From Lepidostoma basale (taxonomy: Eukaryota; Arthropoda; Insecta; Trichoptera; Lepidostomatidae): a stretch of 64,000 bases of DNA. Shown here piece after piece: positions 52,521-63,632 of the stretch. The stretch covers positions 1 through 64,000 of the forward strand of contig JAHDVF020001301.1 in assembly GCA_022606425.2 (NCBI GenBank), given 5' to 3'. Numbering within the stretch: position 1 is the first letter of the stretch; the number at the start of each line of letters is the position of its first letter. Below the pieces are notes generated by a model that made no database searches, was not told where the DNA came from, and saw only the letters and a list, made by a program, of their open reading frames with translations. The translations under genes were made by a program, and so were the position numbers.

Positions 52521-53924
52521 AATGCCATCACATAATTATTTATATTACAATTTTGCATTATGACAAGAACGCTAACAGGTTTACCATTCACCTTGAGTTG
52601 TGTTATACATTTCTGGACCTGAAAATGTCTTGCTACCCCTCCCCCGCTCCTCCGAGGGAACATATTCTGGTCCCCGGCCGGAGGTAGCGCGGCTGCTATC
52701 CGATTTGTAATCTAAATAAGCTGCTAAGGTTTATGGGTTATTTACACTGTCTATAGCCATTATCACGCCCTTAGTGGGGCAAATTATGATTTTGGACAAT
52801 GTTGAAAGCTGTATTAAACGACGAATTAATTACTCATAACAATATAATTCGATATTCTGTGTCGCGTGTTACTTTTTATTACTACAACCTTAGCATTGTC
52901 TTTGTGATCCATACGTACTCGTAAATTTTAACTCAATATCCGTATTAGGAATTTTTAAATGTAAAAGAAGATTTTTCTAATGTGCCATTTTCTAACTTCG
53001 AAACACGTCGGGAAAAATGACTTCATAAATAAAAGAAGACCTTGTTGTAATTAATAAAAAATTACATTTAAGATGGAATTTTATATTTAAAAATCATTAA
53101 AAAGTTTATGTGGTGTTCGTCAATCAATATGCATTTCCACTTATGACCTACAAAATATGTAAATAAAGGTATCACGTTATAAATAGAGTGCTAATTTTCG
53201 CGTCAGAAGTTGAATCCGGCATACAAGCAACTCACTAATGATCATCCTTTATCAAATGAGGGGTTGTGCGGAAAGCGGGGGGTGAACTCGTGTAGAACTC
53301 GGCTACAAATGAAATAATAAAAGCTCCGTGTCAAAGCTCTCGATTGTGTTTTCTACAGGAAGTACTTGCCTGATGCCTACTGCGCTACTCTCTTCGACAA
53401 ATTAGTATTGAGCTTTAATCAAAGAATAGCGAAGGATTGTCACAAAAGCCTGTTTATCACAGATTTTTAATGGAAATTCGTTTTTGTATTATATATAGTT
53501 TTTTTTTTCGGTCAGTGTTTAATTTTACCTCTGATATCAGTTCACTATGTTCAACGTAAGATTTGGAAAATACTTAATATACCCAATGAAATTTTATTAA
53601 AATCGGAAAACAATAATCTGTTTTTGAATTTAAACAAACTGTTAGAGTAAGGTTACTCGTATAATGGGGAACACAGAAAAATATTTTTGCTTTTCTTACA
53701 ATCATTTTATTCAAACATGCATCAACACAAACGTGAATAAATAAATTTGTGTTTTTTTAAAATCGAAGAAAATTATTATAAAAAGTTATTAAAGGGACTG
53801 GTTACAGAGACTTACTGAAAACGATTGGAACTAGAAGAAGAACTAGTGGAATAAAACGTTACATTTATTATGTCGAAATTTATAAATATTTGTAAGTGTA
53901 TTTATTGTATATTTTCAAATATTC
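52521..53924. other. Spacer with GC-richer patches
   Basis: 52615-52700 (CCCCTCCCCCGCTCCTCCG, CCCCGGCCGGAGGTAGC), 52760-52860 and 53180-53400 stand out. 52975-53035 holds an FB-D scrap (CTAACTTCGAAACACGTCGG). No gene. Confidence 0.3.
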
Positions 53925-54386
53925 AGCAGTAGCGTTCAAACCGTACTGCTGTATGGATGAAAGACTTGGAAATCTACCGCGGACATTACTGGAATACTCC
54001 AGGTGCTTATAAATAGGTGACTTCGCTCAATATTCAAGATCTATTGGCCCCGAACAGTGTCAAATGCCGTTCTCTGCACCGTGTCAGGTGAAAAGCCAAT
54101 TAGAGCACAAGTCGTTAGACGTAAATGGCAGTGGATCGGTCATACTCTGAGATGGAACCCAGCCTGCATCGCTCAGGGCGCACTAGACTGATCCCCTATG
54201 GGGGGAAAGAGGAAACAAGGCAGACCTAGAGCCAACTGGAGAAGAGCCCTGCAGGACGAGGTTAAGGCAGCAGGCCTCACTTGGGATGATGTTAGGCATC
54301 AGGCATGCGATAGAGTCGGGTGGAGAAGGTTCCTCGAGGCCCTGTGCATTACGGAGGTGTGACATGACAAAAAGAAGAAGAAGAGA
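53925..54386 (+). mobile_element. LINE-E 3' fragment (longer copy)
   Basis: Reads VQTVLLYGWMKDLEIYRGHY near 53936, then IRAQVVRRKWQWIGHTLRWN, KRKQGRPRANWRRALQDEVK, TWDDVRHQACDRVGWRRFLE, a stop and an AAAAAGAAGAAGAAG tail. It keeps the Trp that is a stop in 22500-22827. Confidence 0.78.
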
Positions 54387-54436
54387 GTATGTTTTTTCAA
54401 GAAATATTCATAATGATATAAATGATATAAAAGCAA

Positions 54437-54690
54437 ATTAATCGACGTAACTTTAATAGTTAGAAATGTGCCACTTAAATAAAATAGCATATATACAACT
54501 TCCAAAAAATTGTCAGACGTGGGTGTTCGTAAGAAGGTCGGAATGGGGAATGTTGTTAACACAAAGCGATCGCTTAACCCAACCAATGACAGGTCATAAG
54601 TCCTGTAAACGCCCCGACCACCATATTCTGTTTCCAAAAAACAATTTACATCTTCGTCTCTATTGAGATACAATCAATCCTTAAATAAAA
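54437..54690. repeat. FB-G element
   Basis: The right end TTTACATCTTCGTCTCTATT then GAGATACAATCAATCC is the FB-G terminus. The interior AGCGATCGCTTAACCCAACC and the AGCATATATACAACTTCC block match 9783-10045 in reverse. The left end is eroded. Confidence 0.6.
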
Positions 54691-55335
54691 TATGTTTAAA
54701 CTTTGTTAAATAGTACGCTTTACAGAGATAGAAATGGCTTCAAATTGAATATTACAACATTATTTAATCAATTATAGATATGTTATATTCATCCATTTTG
54801 CATCCGAAATACTCGTGTATGCGGTGAACACATTTCAAAGGGTCAGTAGCCGATGGGCACTCTGAAGGACCGCCCTTGTCCCCACCTACACTGTCATAAT
54901 AAATGGAACTCAAACTACGACCAAACTGATTTGAAAGCATTTCCTTCGGATTTCTATCTTCGCCGGTATCGAGGTAAACGTCTCTCCGTGAGACAAAAGG
55001 CACTAAAATGGAGAATTATTACGGTCAGGGGCTCTCGATTTATGTGGTTATGTCCGTTCAGTTAGAGGTCACAGTCGTTCGGGGGCCGAAGGAGTCGATT
55101 GTCTCTTATTCATCGTCCTGCCTGTTCGTCTCCTTTGTCCCCGAACACCTGATTCAGGGGCGAGTAGGGCTGCTTCAAATATCAAACACATTGAAAAAAC
55201 CTACACTCTTTTGCTAATAAATACAAATTAATTAGTTCATCGCGCCCTACATTTCGAAAAATACGTTCATCGTTATCGAAGGTTGTTCGATTTTACAAAC
55301 ATGCGCATATTTTAATTTAATACAATATTATTACA
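54691..55335. other. GC-richer island
   Basis: 54830-55180 (GACCGCCCTTGTCCCCACC, GTTCGGGGGCCGAAGGAG) in AT-rich surroundings. Short overlapping frames without family. 55245-55310 has foldback-like TTCGAAAAATACG / ATCGAAGG. Confidence 0.3.
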
Positions 55336-55339
55336 AATA

Positions 55340-55612
55340 TAAATGGCAGTGCACAGTGGTGCTCTTGTACCCTTATGTATGGAAGCGCAGCATGTTACTG
55401 GCAAAAGAAGGATGGAAGTAGAATAAATGCAGTAGAAAAGAGATCTCTTGGAAAAATGTGTGGATACTCTGTGTATGATAGAGTGTCGAATGAAAATATT
55501 ATATAATATGAATGTTGAGGAAGTGAGAGAAATATGTCAGGAAAGAAAAGTGTGGCAGTCCATTCATTCTACCAACCTTTTCGGAGAGACGGCGGGATGG
55601 TTAGTTAGTTTA
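55340..55612 (+). mobile_element. LINE-A fragment with internal deletion
   Basis: MAVHSGALVP, WQKKDGSRINAVEKRSL, RVSNENI then a jump to MNVEEVREICQERKVWQSIH. About 200 bp (the WFGHMERM to RACMTR part) is missing relative to 61895-62445. Ends GAGACGGCGGGATGG and TTAGTTAG. Confidence 0.75.
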
Positions 55613-55711
55613 TAACAAATACAAAACTTTTAACCAGAAATCTAAATGAACTGTTATGACCGAGAGAACAATATAGTCCATTAAAGAGAGATTGTATCTT
55701 CAAATCAAATT

Positions 55712-55875
55712 ACAACAACCTCATTATCATCATCATCATCGGCCATCCCTCTTATCTGAGGAAGACTATCGTTGGCGTGGTTGTGGGTCCTCATGTGACT
55801 ATATACTCCAATCCTGTTTCGATTCTTGACCCTGAATAACCTAACTCTAGAGTGGAAACCACATTTTTTTTTCAT
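55712..55875 (-). mobile_element. LINE 3' end with zinc-finger-like motif and (GAT)n tail
   Basis: The minus-strand frame reads CGFHSRVRLFRVKNRNRIGV then YSHMRTHNHA, then MADDDDDNEVV encoded by GAT repeats (ATCATCATCATC on plus). A Cys, spacing residues, then SHxRTHxH resembles the C2H2 unit at the C terminus of some LINE proteins, with the tail being a GAT microsatellite. Too short for a host zinc-finger gene. Confidence 0.45.
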
Positions 55876-55897
55876 TTTATACAACACAATACAATAA

Positions 55898-56345
55898 AAA
55901 CCATCACACCATTTCCCCGCAGGGGTAGGCAGAGAGAATGGATCGCCACACTACTCTTTTACTTGGCAAACCTCTCTAGATTCCTCTACAGTCATACAAC
56001 GAGTCATATACGTACGTCGATTCCTCCGACTTCTAACATGACCAACCTTTAAAATTTGATTAATTTGCTTATGCCATGTTTTCCTCGGTCTGCCTCGACT
56101 CCGTACCCCAATTACTTTATTAATCATTATTTCTCCATGCGGTCTATGTGTCCGAACCAACGCTGCGATCCTTTCATAATTTTGTTCATAGTACCTTCTT
56201 CCGCTCTACATTCCTTTCTTATATCAGCATTTGAGATTCTGTCGTATATCGTTCTACCACACATACGTCTTAGGGACCTCATCTCTACCGCATTTATTCT
56301 GCTCTCATCCTTATACATAAGGGTTGGGACCATTTTATTAAGAAC
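55898..56345 (-). mobile_element. LINE-A 3' fragment, (GTTT) type
   Basis: Minus strand: MVPTLMY, a small deletion, KDESRINAVEMRSLRRMCGR, TIYDRISNADIRKECRAEEG, RWFGHIDRM, then RSRGRPRKTWHKQINQILKV, GHVRSRRNRRTYMTRCMTVE and the 3' end. It shows Cys where 29215-30312 has its second stop. Confidence 0.8.
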
Positions 56346-57088
56346 AAAATATAATAAATGAAATGAATACTGTTCAAATAGTATTCAAATATATTTGATA
56401 GCGTGATAAAAATACGTGTTACAATTTTGAAAACCCTAAACAGGACATAAGAAAATAAAATCTATACTGGAATAGGTTCGCCCCTTGAATTGGTTATATT
56501 TTATTTCTGGTCTCATATGGGCACCTTAATGTCGGTACTTCCTGGAGGCAGGAGATGGAGGGCAGAGATTGGAAGATCGAAGATTGTTAAGATGGCAAAT
56601 GGACGGGTTGAGGGTCAAATAACTCGAAACGACTAAATATTTTTACCTCCGGGATTTCCTAAATCGGGATATCAAATAAAAACTGGGCGATATGCTAACT
56701 GTAATGATCTTTATAGCCTTCTTCTGGAAATAGGGAAGACGTTTTCCTACATATGAATTTAGGACCGTATTAATCCTTTTGGGACTACTCTCCAGACGAT
56801 AGGAGATCAAATTGTCACAAATAGGGTTGAAATACGGCATTTACGACCGTTCTAACTTCTTCAGTGTACCAACTTTAGACTGCCATCAATGTGTTGCTAT
56901 TTCATACCTACATACTGTTATACGAGTATATTCCATCCGAGTAGCTACTCACATGTCTGTTCTCTCTGTAAGAGGTATTAAGATGTTTAAAGGAACCAGT
57001 TTATTTTCAAAAGGATTTGAATACAGGTTCATTTATCTTATGTTTTATACTACAGCCTATTTTATGACTTTGAACAACTTTTATTACC
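56346..57088. other. Spacer
   Basis: 56520-56630 is purine-rich and GC-richer (GAGGCAGGAGATGGAGGGC). No gene. A long open frame from 56812 runs into the MITE and is not meaningful. Confidence 0.3.
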
Positions 57089-57096
57089 CTCTTTAC

Positions 57097-57520
57097 CAGT
57101 GGTTCCCAAAATTTTCATTGTCTCGTGGACCCCTTGCTGATTTGTTTATTTTGTGCAGACCCCCTACTTTCGTAATATTGTTTTTTTTTTACAAAATCAC
57201 CTAAAAAGAAATTGTGACATATTTTTTATTTTATGTAAGTTGCGTTATAAATTATAATGGATATTAATCGCAACGACTTTTTTTTAGCTTATCAGCGACT
57301 TCCGATTAGTTAGATTCGGCAGCGACCAATTTTTTTAGCTCATTCGAAAAATCGTACATTCGATTTTCCCAAAGGAGCTTAAAAAAAGTCGAGAACTAAA
57401 AATATTCGCGGACTTCCTGATGTTGTTCAGGGCCCCCAAATCAATTGTAATTTTCCGCGGACCCCCTGAAAGATCCCAGAGACCCCTGGGGGTCCGTACG
57501 CACCACTTTGGGAACCACTG
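57097..57520. mobile_element. hAT-like MITE
   Basis: 424 bp with perfect 14-bp terminal inverted repeats CAGTGGTTCCCAAA / TTTGGGAACCACTG. It is flanked by 8-bp near-duplicate sites CTCTTTAC (57089-57096) and CTCTAGAC (57521-57528). The interior has further matching subterminal blocks (GTGGACCCC, GCGGACCCCC). CAGTGG-type ends plus 8-bp duplications are the hAT signature. No transposase. Confidence 0.8.
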
Positions 57521-57689
57521 CTCTAGACAGCCTAGGATAAATTGGTATCATATTTAAAAATATGCACGAACTTTTAAATCTTATGTTTTAATGTGATAAA
57601 TAAATTGAAAAAACCATCTCCTTAGGGACTTAAAGCATGTTTATAATTTACTACCCAATGGATTGTTGTTAAAGAGCCAACTAGTCAGT

Positions 57690-57920
57690 TGTTTCATGAA
57701 TAATTATGTAAAACTCCATATTGAGTAGGTAATATGAATGAAAACGTCTGTTTTCCAAAAGTTTTATTTTATTTATGTGAATAGCATGTTTCGCCTGTTT
57801 GAGGCATTATCAAATGTATACAGACATTATCAAACATTTGATAATGCTTTAGAACGGAGAAACATATCTTTCACATAAAATATAATAATACTTCTAGAAA
57901 ACAGATGTTTTCATTAATTA
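57690..57920. repeat. FB-B foldback element
   Basis: AATATGAATGAAAACGTCTG, ATAGCATGTTTCGCCTG on the left; AACGGAGAAACATATCTTTC and ACTTCTAGAAAACAGATG on the right. The centre has two copies of a CATTATCAAA block. Confidence 0.65.
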
Positions 57921-58650
57921 ATTTATTTATTTATTTTGACATAAACGCCGCAAGGGCTTTTACAAAAATGACATGTTTAGTTACAAAGGTAATATAAAAG
58001 TTTGGGCAAATAGACAGACAACTAACATATAACGGCAAAACACAAAAACGAGAATAAGGATAACATAAAAGAAATTAGAAATTACATGAGATAGAAAGGA
58101 AAATAACATAATATAAATTAGAATTACATGCATAGGATTAATAAGAACATAACATGATAGAAATTAGAAATTACGAAAAAAGAACAACAGTAAAGAAACA
58201 AAGTGATGGTAATTTACCAGTCCAATATGTGACCGGATGATGTACATGTGGGGCGAGCGAATAGGAGACGAATACTAATATAAATAAAGTTTAAAATCTA
58301 TGTGAATTCAAAAAGAGCATGAAGTTGCTTTTTAAAAATAGGAAGACTCTTACAAAACATGTCCAACGATTGTCCATATACTCGTACATTGGCAAGTCTG
58401 TGCATTCGAGGTATTGTGGACTGCATTCGGTGATTCGTGTGAAACATGTCAACCCAGAAAGTGTCAGTCTGCCGAGTTCCTCGCAGAGGTACCCGTAGAG
58501 AAATAAGGCCAACAATTTCAGGACAATCGACAATATTAATGATATAATCGTTTGCCTCTTTAGTAAGCTATTGGAATCTCTTCAATATCCTAAATAAGCT
58601 TATTGTAACAGAAATAGATTAATATTAATAAATGGCATACAATAAAATTA
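57921..58650 (-). mobile_element. LINE 3' part (CR1/jockey-like), antisense
   Basis: The minus strand from about 58560 reads DYIINIVDCPEIVGLISLRV, PLRGTRQTDTFWVDMF, HTNHRMQSTIPRMHRLANVR, DMFCKSLPIFKKQLHALFEF then a stop. The CPE-L-LRVP-TRQTDTF-R-NRM pattern is the C-terminal tail of CR1/Daphne/jockey-type reverse transcriptases. An AT-rich 3' region follows down to TTTATTTATTTATTTT near 57925. Confidence 0.65.
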
Positions 58651-58859
58651 TTGCATCCTAGGAAAATACATTATAATACGTTCTTGAATCTTCAGTAAGA
58701 ACATGTATTGTGGTTTCTATTGAAAAAGAAAATTTTCAGATCGTTATAATTTCCATCTTCACTAAAAGGATAAATCTAGGATTTAATAAAGTTTTAATAA
58801 AAATAGTTCTAATCTTGATAATCTACGCACACACTTTAATTGTCAATAATTAACACATT

Positions 58860-59275
58860 TTGAGAAATAAGTAATTAAGTAAAATAATGTTTTTCTTTAT
58901 GAACTACCTCCAATTTTATTTTTATTTAGACAGGGACCAGTTTCGCCAAGCTGTCTAACATCGACATACTGGTCCGTCTATCCATACCAGACAAAATCAG
59001 ACCAATTTGGCGATGCCAGCTAGTCAGGCAAACCGGTTTCGGTATAAAAAAAAGACAAAACGGAGGTAGATATACTACCTATCACATGTCACCAGAATCA
59101 ATATGACAGCTACACCCTTTGGTCGATTTGGCTTGCGCTGTAATGATGTCAAGAACGATTCAACACAAAAATACAAAAATAAAAATAATTGGAAGTATTT
59201 ATCAAGTCATTTTATTTCATTATTATTTAAAAATGAGTTTCCATCAGGAGATTTCAGCAAAATCATTACTCTATT
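58860..59275. repeat. FB-C foldback split by SINE-1
   Basis: The left part holds TAAAATAATGTTTTTC, ACTACCTCCAATTTT and GACCAGTTTCGCCAAGC; the right part GCAAACCGGTTTCGG and AAGACAAAACGGAGG. The outer arm resumes TGGAAGTATTTATC and GAGTTTCCATCAGGAGATTT after a SINE-1 piece. Confidence 0.55.
59075..59172 (+). mobile_element. SINE-1 3' part nested in FB-C
   Basis: CTACCTATCACATGTCACC, AATCAATATGACAGCTACAC, GTCGATTTGGCTTGCGC with an AATAAAAATAAT tail. The head is missing. Confidence 0.6.
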
Positions 59276-59534
59276 TAGTATGACACTTATAAATGTTAAT
59301 TTTTTTTACGGATTAAAAAAAATATATGCGATATGTATGTTTTTACTAGAAAGTATTGTACAATTAACGATTCTTAAAGAACTCTGATGCAAATAGCATA
59401 ATGATAGTATCTTAAATATTGTCAGGGAAGCCTATTTAACTTATTCTCCGCTAATTTCGGTTTGTGGCAATGTTTAATATTTTTGATTGTTCTTGCGATG
59501 CCATTTGGGCATTTATGAATAGCGGGTTATTTAT

Positions 59535-59689
59535 TCGGGCGGCGATGAGGTTCGCAACCCATCACACCGCGTCTCTCGCGATGGCGAAAAGATAAGGATG
59601 GAGTGCCGCATCGATTAAAGTGTGGCAGTCCATTATTTATGCCTACCCTTTCGAGGAGACGGCGTAATGGTTAGTTAGTTATTTAGGGT
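59535..59689 (+). mobile_element. SINE-L copy
   Basis: GGGCGGCGATGAGGTTCGC, CACCGCGTCTCTCGCGATGG, GGATGGAGTGCCGCATCG, GTGTGGCAGTCCATTATTTA then GACGGCGTAATGGTTAGTTAG. 5'-truncated. Confidence 0.72.
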
Positions 59690-59910
59690 TATTTAAACCC
59701 AATTTCTGTACACGATTTGTTTTTAGCTTTTATGTGATAGATAGATAGCTAATATATTGCCATTTTATTGTCACGTGAATTATACAACAGAACAAAGATA
59801 CTGTGACAATCCCACTGCCATTGTCGAGAATCTATCCCAGGACCTCCAATGTGACAGTCATAGCTCTAGCCACTCTGCACGAAGGTTGTCTCTGAAGAAC
59901 TTTGATTAAT
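59690..59910 (-). mobile_element. SINE-1 copy
   Basis: Antisense. The plus strand shows GCCATTTTATTGTCACGTG, GATACTGTGACAATCCCAC, CGAGAATCTATCCCAGGAC (worn box B complement), CACTCTGCACGAAGGTTG. Directly after the SINE-L tail. Confidence 0.7.
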
Positions 59911-60544
59911 AAAACTAATTTTTAAACATTTTGCTTAAGCGGAACGCGATCTATAAAATATATAAATATATTTAAAGTGGTGGAAAATTTGTGTTCAGTT
60001 TTAAAACTCAATAAATATAAAAAGGTTTATTATATACGAGTGGTTAAAATAAGCCGAAAATAGAGTATCTTTATTTGGGTTTCTTGTCCTACCGAGAAAA
60101 TATTCTTAAACGAACCCCAAAGAAGTTGTGTAGGATTTCCAATAAATCATATATCCCTGGGCTTCACCAACATCCGAGAGATGAGAGATTAGTGACTCTG
60201 TCGGCTGTGATGGTAAAGAGGCTGGCAAGAATATATTAAAAAATAACTTATTCGCGAAGTAAAAAGATCTATCTGAAGTTCTGCGAGACACAACAAGGTT
60301 TTTTGGTATTTTTCGTAGCTTTCTGGGTAAAGGCTTTGTTCTCAAATTTGTTATTTGAAATTCTCAAAGAGCTAACTTGTTTATTTGTGTTAAAGTTAAT
60401 TATTTTTTACTCTACTAGGAAATTATTAAAATGATATAATACTCAAGGTTTGTGAGTGTAGATATTAAAAAAAAACTTTTTTTTTTCTATTTTCTTCATG
60501 GAATTACAAAATTAGCACGATTAGGTACAAGAGTCATCACTTTT
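59911..60544. other. Spacer
   Basis: 60080-60330 is somewhat less AT-rich, with a 79-codon minus-strand frame of no known family. Nothing else. Confidence 0.3.
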
Positions 60545-61805
60545 TTATTGTCACTTCTTCTTCTTCCTGTGCCGTGTCAGGTCCCCCCGACGTTGGCGAT
60601 CACTCCGGCGAAAACCTCCCTGTCCTGCGCTGCTCGAAACAGGTCATCCACCGTCCTCATTCCGGTCCACTCTCTAATGTTGCGCAGCCAGGACATCTGT
60701 TTTCTGCCAACTCCCCGTCTTCCCTCTATCTTGCCCTCCAATATAAGTCGGAGGAGGCGGTACTTTTCTCCACGCAGCACGTGACCCAAATATGAGACCT
60801 TTTTCACTTTGACATTCGACAACAGCTCTCTCTTGGCTCCGGCTCTCCTAAGTACTTCGACGTTACTGACCTTTTCGGTCCAAGGTATACGAAGCATTCT
60901 TCTGTGTATCCACATTTCGAATGCTTCTAACCGATTCATTACGTTCACTTTTAGAGTCCATGTTTCACTTCCGTATAATAGAGCTGACCATATGTAAGCT
61001 TTTATCATTCTTTGTCGAAGTTTAAGATTTAAATTATCGTCACAGAAGAAGGGTCTCATCTTATTAAATGCAGCACGTGCAACTTCTATTCTACATTTTA
61101 CTTCTGTATCTGGGTCGAGTGTTTTAGTAATGATACTGCCGAGGTATTTAAACTGGTCAACCATTTCGATATTTACTCCTTTTAGTCGCAAAGATGATCC
61201 AGAATAATCAAGTCTTCCAAACGACATCCACTTGGTCTTAGCGACATTTATTGTCAGACCCAATTCTTCTCCAGCCGTGTCAATCTTATTTAGGAGCTCT
61301 TTGAGATCAGGTATACTTTCAGCCAATATGACTGTATCGTCAGCATATCTGATATTATTTATAACGACTCCATTGATCTTCACTCCAAGGCTAGAGTTTT
61401 CTAGAGTTCTTTGGAAAACTTTATTGGAGTACAGATTAAACAATAGAGGTGACAGAATACAACCTTGTCGAACTCCTCTTTGTATAGCTATAGCCTCTGT
61501 ATTTCCACTTCCATATCTGATCTTTGCCGTTTGACACCAGTAGAGGTTTCTTATGAAATTCAGGTCTTTGGAGTCAATGTTACAGTCTTTGAGCATATCC
61601 ATGAGTGTCGTGTGCCTTACCCTGTCAAACGCTTTTTCATAACCGATGAAGCATGCAAACACCTCTTTGCGTTGATCTCGACACTTCTGTAGCAGGACAT
61701 TGACTGCCAGTAGCGCTTCTCTGGTTCCGAATGCATTTCGGAATCCGAATTGTGTGTCATCTAGAGATCTTGCTCGCACTAGTTTCTTATTCGGGCATGT
61801 ATAAT
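60545..61805 (-). mobile_element. LINE-C copy, longest
   Basis: 5'-truncated non-LTR retrotransposon. The 3' end on the minus strand is GACCTGACACGGCACAGG with a GAAGAAGAAG tail (60550-60565). The coding part is one open frame of 400 codons. Shorter copies lie at 10806 and 26075. Confidence 0.85.
60577..61779 (-). pseudogene. LINE-C reverse transcriptase, C-terminal 400 residues, open
   Basis: Reverse transcriptase of a non-LTR element. No true start: the frame opens at the 5' truncation (first in-frame GTG at 61777-61779). Order of motifs: TQFGFRNAFGTREAL (residues 9-23), ACFIGYEKAFDRVRH (42-56), RQGCILSPLLFNLYS (104-118), the catalytic RYADDTVILAES (144-155), GLTINVAKTKWMSF, FKYLGSIITKTLDPDTEVKC, ALLYGSETWTLKVNVMNRLE, MWIHRRMLRIPWTEKVSNVE, YLGHVLRGEKYRLLRLILEG, RGVGRKQMSWLRNIREWTG. 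The usual Asp of the FIDYEKAFD motif is Gly (residue 46), expected to kill the enzyme although YADD is intact. No stops or shifts, so a recent insertion. The plus-strand frames are shadows. Confidence 0.88.
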
Positions 61806-61894
61806 TTTAAGAAACAGTTTTAGTACATGACTCATTAGGCTAATCACTGACACATTGTAATTGGTTTTCACAGTTGAAACATTTATAGTATTTA

Positions 61895-62445
61895 GCAACA
61901 TAACAAAAACCTATCAAAGAAAGCTAGAATGGCAGTGCACAATGGTGTTCTTCTACCGACCCTTATGTATGGAAGCGAAGCATGGAACTGGCAAAAGAAG
62001 GATGAAAGTAGAATAAATGCAGTAGAAATGAGATCTCTTAGACGAATGTGTGGATACCCTGTGTATGATAGAGTGTCGAATGAAAATATAAGAAGTGAAT
62101 GCGGTGCGAATGATGGTGTCATGAACAAAATAATGAAAGGATCATTAAGATGGTTTGGACATATGGAAAGAATGAATGAAGAAAGAATGGTAAAAAAATT
62201 ATATGTTAATGATGTAAATGGAACCAGAAATAGAGGAAGACCGAGGAAAACGTGGCACGATCAAATAAATCAAATATTGAATGTCGGCCATGTGAGGAGT
62301 CAGAGAAATCGACGCGCGTGCATGACACGATGTATGAATGTTGAGGAAGCGAGAGAAATATGTCAGGAAAGAAAAGTGTGGCAGTTCATTCTTTCTGCCT
62401 ACCCCTTCGGGAAGACGGCGTGATGGTTAGTTAGTTAGTTAGTTA
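61895..62445 (+). mobile_element. LINE-A copy, intact 3' part
   Basis: Open from 61929 to the stop at 62421-62423: MAVHNGVLLPTLMYGSEAWN, RINAVEMRSLRRMCGYPVYD, LRWFGHMERMNEERMVKKLY, NRGRPRKTWHDQINQILNVG, RACMTRCMNVEEAREICQER, FILSAYPFGKTA, then GTTAGTTAGTTAGTTAGTTAG. In-frame residues NKNLSKKAR precede the Met, so the Met is internal. It begins under 100 bp after the LINE-C truncation point. Confidence 0.85.
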
Positions 62446-63504
62446 GCAACATAAATAACAGACATACCCAAAAAATCATAAAACTAAAATTTAATTTTAT
62501 GCAGATTTAAAAATGGTATAAATAATAAATTGTTTACCTAACACAGTAAACAATTGCAAAAAAATATGTTTCAATAATAAAAAAATAAGTCATATAACTC
62601 TTTGAGAGAGAAAAACATTCATTTGTTTCCATAAAAAAAAAAATAACAGAAGATCCATTGAACTTTCAAAGAAACCATACGAATGTTTTGATGTTAATTG
62701 TTATTCGCTTTTTCAGAGAAAGTACACAGAATACGGAAGACATAGAAAATGGACCCTTGACCCTTCCATTAAAGGGTTTGCTGCTGAATATTGATATAAT
62801 ATTTGGAGATTTCCTTTGATATGGTAAGAGACGTGCTGAAAATACAAATTGATTTCTATTGATGACGCTTTTATAGGCGTGTTAACTTATTCAATTAAAG
62901 CTTTATGATAAAATTATGGCTTTTGGGTGTTCTTCATAACAACTTATTCATTTTGTTAAGTATTTTTTAGGGTAGGTATTATATTATCAAACGAGAGATT
63001 GAGAGCTTAGAATCATTAATATATAACCAATGAACTGTGCATAACTCATATCATCTTATCAATAAAATGCGTACAAAAAAAATATAATGTGTATAAATAT
63101 AAACAATTGGAATTGTGGTCTAGAAGGAGAGATCTATTTAAACAAAATGTTCACGAATGTGGTCAGTTTTGACAGATACTTAAACAATAGGTATTTTATA
63201 TATTTTTAAATGTGTTTAATATATTTTTAAATATAAGTGTTAAACTTCTTCAAAAATTATTAATTATTAATATTATATAATATATATTTCAATAAATAAG
63301 ACCATAAGTATTTATAACATATGCAACACATTTGATTTAATTATTAAACCAGTGTATTAATTTATAAAAAAAATCGGTATTTTGTAATTCCACAGTGCTA
63401 ACATCTCAAGTTTATCATAATTTTAGAATAGTTTTTTTAGAAAAAAATAATCCAGTCAATTATTATACATATAATGCACGCCCTTACCATAGTATCCAAA
63501 TAAC
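62446..63504. other. AT-rich spacer
   Basis: Over 1 kb of very AT-rich DNA with no gene or element recognised. Confidence 0.45.
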
Positions 63505-63632
63505 TATTTAACTAACTAACTAACCATCACGCCATTTCTCCGGAGGGGTAGGCAGAGAAGATAGATCGCCATAATGCTCTCTCCTGATATACCTCTCGGG
63601 CTTCCTCTACATTCATACATCGTACCATTATA
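63505..63632 (-). mobile_element. LINE-A 3' end
   Basis: Plus strand AACTAACTAACTAACCATC, CGCCATTTCTCCGGAGGGG, then the complement of MVRCMNVEEAREVYQERALW and RSIFSAYPSGEMA. A TTAG-tailed, strongly truncated copy. Confidence 0.75.

Noticed and set aside
56812..57204. 130-codon open frame
   Set aside because: It runs through unrelated spacer into the hAT-like MITE, so it is not a real gene.
62424..62445. TTAG repeats as insect telomere sequence
   Set aside because: Insect telomeres are TTAGG. These are TTAG (GTTA) repeats found only at LINE-A and SINE-L 3' ends.
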